From assembly GCA_002429375.1 (NCBI GenBank), contig DIZP01000049.1, positions 1,096 through 13,519 on the forward strand: a stretch of 12,424 bases of DNA, read 5' to 3'. Of this stretch, positions 10,371 through 12,424 are shown piece after piece. The first letter of the stretch is position 1. Each line of letters begins with the position of its first letter. This DNA is from a bacterium UBA6025. Its GTDB lineage: Bacteria; Patescibacteriota; Saccharimonadia; Saccharimonadales; Saccharimonadaceae. The notes beneath the pieces were generated by a model. That model was given only the letters and a program-made list of their open reading frames with translations. It searched no databases and was not told the DNA's origin. A program made the position numbers and the translations under genes.

Positions 10371-11819
10371 CTATGCGGTTAGAACGTAGGTGCCAGGTGC
10401 GGCACCAAGATTCTTCCCGATGGCCGAGCGCTGGATGAGATCTCCGGAGAGTTCTTCCAGCCAGCCGGACCAATCGGTCCACCATGAGTCGCCCGTGACC
10501 GTGGTCGCGGAGTCTTCCCATGATTCACTGTAGGTGCTCTCGCTGACCTGGTACGACGCACGAGGCGAAGCCGGGGCAACGATCGTACCGATGTGACCGT
10601 TTGGAACCAGCGCGAATCGATGCGTTCCACTCGTCTTGGAGATGCCCGCGAACGAGCTCCTCCAGGGGACGATGTGGTCTTTTTTACCGCCGACGGCGTA
10701 GACCGGGACAAGAATGTCGCCGATGTTCAGCCGATGCCCATTGATCACCATTTCGCCGTTGGCGAGCAGGTTGTCGATGTAGCACGCCAGCAGGTACTCG
10801 TGGTGCATTCGCGCCGCCAAGCGCGTCCCGTCGCCGTTCCAGTAGAGGAGGTCCATTTCGGGAGCCTCCTCGCCCAGTAGCCAACGCTTACGCGCCGGTG
10901 CAAAGCGCAGACCCTCGGAACTGATCCACACCCACCCGGCACCCATCTGCTCAGGCGTGAGGTAGCCGACCTTGGATGTCATTTTATAGACATCCTCGAC
11001 GGCTTTCCGGTCGAGCATTGCCCCCATCACGCCAGTGTTTCCACTGAAGTCAGTGAGTGAGACGATGAGCGTCAGACTGTTGACCCTGTTCGCTTTGGTA
11101 GCGGCGTCGTAGGCAGTCGCCATCGTTGCCAGGGTCCCGCCGAGGCAGAGCCCGAGCAGATTGACCTTCTCGCCGATGACGTCCATCGCCACGTTGATGC
11201 CGTCGGTCACGTAGTCGTAGAACTTCGTTTCCGCCAACTCCTTGCCGGGGTTGACCCAGCTGATGACGAAGACATCCTGCCCTTTGTTCACCGCATGTTC
11301 GATCAAGCTACGTCCTGGCGCGAGGTCCATGATGTAGTACTTGTTGATCTGCGGCGGCACGAAGAGCAGCGGTACCTGGTGCACCAGCTTGGTGACCGCC
11401 GCGTACCGAATGAGCTCGAAGAGCTTGTTTCGGAATACGACTTTTCCGCGCGTGGTGCCGAGGTTGACACCGACTCCGAACTTCGATCTGTCGACCAGGG
11501 CGGGGTTTCCCTCGTTGGTGTTCAGGTCTTGGTAGAAGTTGTGCATGCCATCCAGGACCGATTGTCCGTTCGTTTTCCAGGCTTTGGCCCGGGCCTCTGG
11601 GTTGAACCAGAAGTTGTTGGTCGGGTTGACCATCGCGATTGCGATGTCAGCTTTCAGGCGAGCGATTTGCTGCTCGTCGCCGTCTTTGTATACTGCCTGA
11701 TCCGTGGAGGTATTGACGCCTGCCACGAAGAGGGTATACCAAAACTTTGCTATCGCGTCTGCGGCAGCAAGCTCGGCCTGAACGACCGTTTCAAGCAGAC
11801 TAGCTCCTTGAGGGCTCAT
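10371..11819 (-). CDS. phaC: poly(3-hydroxyalkanoate) synthase, class I-like
   Basis: PhaC polymerises hydroxyacyl-CoA into polyhydroxyalkanoate storage granules. The ATG at 11817-11819 is chosen because AGGTG lies seven bases upstream; a GTG three codons earlier is inside that site. With this start the protein is 482 aa. Characteristic features are VPPQINKYYIMDLAPGRSLI (about 154-173), the lipase-like box GLCLGG with catalytic C225, D381 in GKKDHIVPW, H409 in PNGHIG, and the C-terminal WWTDWSGWL and GAAPGTYV motifs of class I enzymes. It is shorter than the usual 560-600 aa, mainly at the N-terminus. Class I enzymes work alone, and no phaE, phaR, phaA or phaB is seen nearby. Base composition is much more GC-rich than all its neighbours, which suggests acquisition from another lineage. 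It lies outside the element. Confidence 0.93.
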   Translation of the reverse strand: MSPQGASLLETVVQAELAAADAIAKFWYTLFVAGVNTSTDQAVYKDGDEQQIARLKADIAIAMVNPTNNFWFNPEARAKAWKTNGQSVLDGMHNFYQDLNTNEGNPALVDRSKFGVGVNLGTTRGKVVFRNKLFELIRYAAVTKLVHQVPLLFVPPQINKYYIMDLAPGRSLIEHAVNKGQDVFVISWVNPGKELAETKFYDYVTDGINVAMDVIGEKVNLLGLCLGGTLATMATAYDAATKANRVNSLTLIVSLTDFSGNTGVMGAMLDRKAVEDVYKMTSKVGYLTPEQMGAGWVWISSEGLRFAPARKRWLLGEEAPEMDLLYWNGDGTRLAARMHHEYLLACYIDNLLANGEMVINGHRLNIGDILVPVYAVGGKKDHIVPWRSSFAGISKTSGTHRFALVPNGHIGTIVAPASPRASYQVSESTYSESWEDSATTVTGDSWWTDWSGWLEELSGDLIQRSAIGKNLGAAPGTYVLTA

Positions 11820-11921
11820 GGCAATCACCTGTTTCTTTGTATTTGGTTTGGATTGAACGCCTTGGAGCAGACGTCAATACTGCCCTTGGGGTTCTCTTCC
11901 GAACGAGCTTATAATAACTCA

Positions 11922-12000
11922 AACTATACCTTAGCGCAACAGTGTGGCTTACCAGTTTCCGACAAGCTATCTAATCGATTGGTAAGCCAAGGCTATAGTT
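11922..12000. other. long nested inverted repeat between phaC and the ABC operon
   Basis: AACTATACCTT (11922-11932) pairs with AAGGCTATAGTT (11989-12000) with one bulged base, and inside it GGCTTACCA (11946-11954) pairs perfectly with TGGTAAGCC (11980-11988). The right arms are adjacent while the left arms are 13 bases apart. As RNA it could be a leader of the plus-strand operon or, read the other way, the leader of phaC. A DNA-binding function is equally possible. I match it to no known RNA family. Confidence 0.5.
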
Positions 12001-12031
12001 GCTGGTCAACGTAGCGACTGAAGTGAAAAAA

Positions 12032-12068
12032 TGATATATAATCGAGCTAGACGTAACAAGGAGAGTAC
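12032..12068 (+). promoter_or_regulatory. promoter -10 and ribosome-binding site of the ABC operon
   Basis: TGATATATA (12032-12040) is an extended -10 and overlaps a perfect TATAAT (12037-12042); no good -35 is seen. AAGGAG (12058-12063) lies five bases before ATG 12069. Confidence 0.65.
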
Positions 12069-12272
12069 ATGGATATTCAGCAAGTAATTCAATTCATTTG
12101 GCCATTAATACTAATCCAAGTCCTATTTCAGATTTATGCTTTGGTAGATTTGACCGTTATCAAAAAACGTCAAACTAAGAATCTGACCCCAGTTATTTGG
12201 ATACTTATCATAGTACTCGGTGAAATTATCGGATCAGCCCTGTATTTCCTGCTGGGACGTAGCGAAGAATGA
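12069..12272 (+). CDS. PLDc_N/YxlE-like small two-TM protein
   Basis: This 67-aa protein has two membrane helices (about residues 9-29 and 43-61) joined by a basic loop (KKRQTKNLTP), ending in GRSEE. It matches the small 'phospholipase D N-terminal' domain proteins such as Bacillus YxlE, which are membrane proteins encoded next to ABC-2 type exporters. No phospholipase catalytic motif is present. Its stop overlaps the start of the ABC ATPase gene as ATGA, so the two are translationally coupled. In Bacillus the relatives act with the ATPase in controlling a sigma factor or export; whether that applies here is unknown. Confidence 0.85.
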   Translation: MDIQQVIQFIWPLILIQVLFQIYALVDLTVIKKRQTKNLTPVIWILIIVLGEIIGSALYFLLGRSEE

Positions 12273-12424
12273 CCCCTGCAATCTCGGTAAAAAATTTAAC
12301 AAAGAAATTCAAGTCGTTTACAGCGGTTGATGAATTGTCTTTTGATGTCGCAAAAAATCACGTCGTTGGATTCTTGGGCCCGAACGGCTCTGGGAAAACG
12401 ACTACTTTACGTATGCTGGTTGGG
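12269..12424 (+). CDS. ABC transporter ATP-binding protein, 5' part only
   Basis: The gene starts at ATG 12269, overlapping the previous stop, and runs off the window after 52 codons. The N-terminus MTPAISVKNLTKKFKSFTAV is that of an ABC-2 type ATPase, followed by VVGFLGPNGSGKTTTLRMLVG containing Walker A (GPNGSGKTT). The Q-loop, signature and Walker B lie beyond the window. With the small PLDc_N protein it probably forms part of an exporter operon. Confidence 0.93.
   Translation, partial: MTPAISVKNLTKKFKSFTAVDELSFDVAKNHVVGFLGPNGSGKTTTLRMLVG

Noticed and set aside
10379..12014. Several long frames antisense to phaC and beyond
   Set aside because: They are by-products of the GC-rich phaC gene, with no ribosome-binding sites or recognisable products.
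1..12424. CRISPR array or insertion sequence
   Set aside because: No regularly spaced repeats and no DDE transposase or terminal inverted repeats were seen.

Overview
The window is a bacterial chromosome segment carrying one integrated mobile element of about 10 kb. Standard-code stops (TAA, TAG, TGA), sigma70-type promoters and Shine-Dalgarno sites are used. Most of the DNA is AT-rich. The long coiled-coil serine recombinase resembles those I associate with Patescibacteria (for example Saccharibacteria), and the flanking phospholipase-D-N-terminal-like membrane protein plus ABC ATPase is a pair also common in Firmicutes. I therefore give the host only as a tentative Patescibacteria-like guess.

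Left boundary (1-190): a tRNA-Asn(GTT) gene with its own promoter. The last bases of the tRNA (132-151) are repeated exactly at 10100-10119. These 20-bp direct repeats delimit a 9,968-bp element (one repeat copy counted). The element supplies its own terminator just after the tRNA, while the tRNA's original-looking terminator now lies beyond the right repeat.

Left half of the element (108-3224, all minus strand): a large serine recombinase whose reading frame runs through the attachment repeat and ends inside the tRNA anticodon; a two-gene unit of a 47-aa ORF overlapping a 95-aa SpoVG-like protein; and a 280-aa protein I do not recognise. The recombinase has a leader in which two interleaved inverted repeats could form a pseudoknot or an attenuator. 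The other two units share a CATATG/CCTATAGG motif in their upstream regions.

Middle (3559-5832, plus strand): a pseudoknot-capable RNA candidate with its own terminator, a membrane-anchored 182-aa protein, and then the most interesting module: a retron-like unit. It comprises a highly structured intergenic region bounded by a 10-bp a1/a2-like pairing, a small one-TM protein, and a complete 301-aa retron-type reverse transcriptase that overlaps it.

Right half (5837-10119): an AAA+ ATPase and a PD-(D/E)XK nuclease in one minus-strand operon, convergent with the reverse transcriptase; a gene remnant; a 214-aa orphan gene under an operator-bearing, apparently leaderless promoter; and structured DNA next to the right attachment site. 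I see no replication or conjugation genes, so the element looks like a small integrative island whose cargo is mainly defence-like.

Right flank (10120-12424): the displaced tRNA terminator, a strikingly GC-rich PHA synthase gene (minus strand), a structured intergenic region, and the start of an operon with a small two-TM protein and an ABC-transporter ATPase cut off by the window end.
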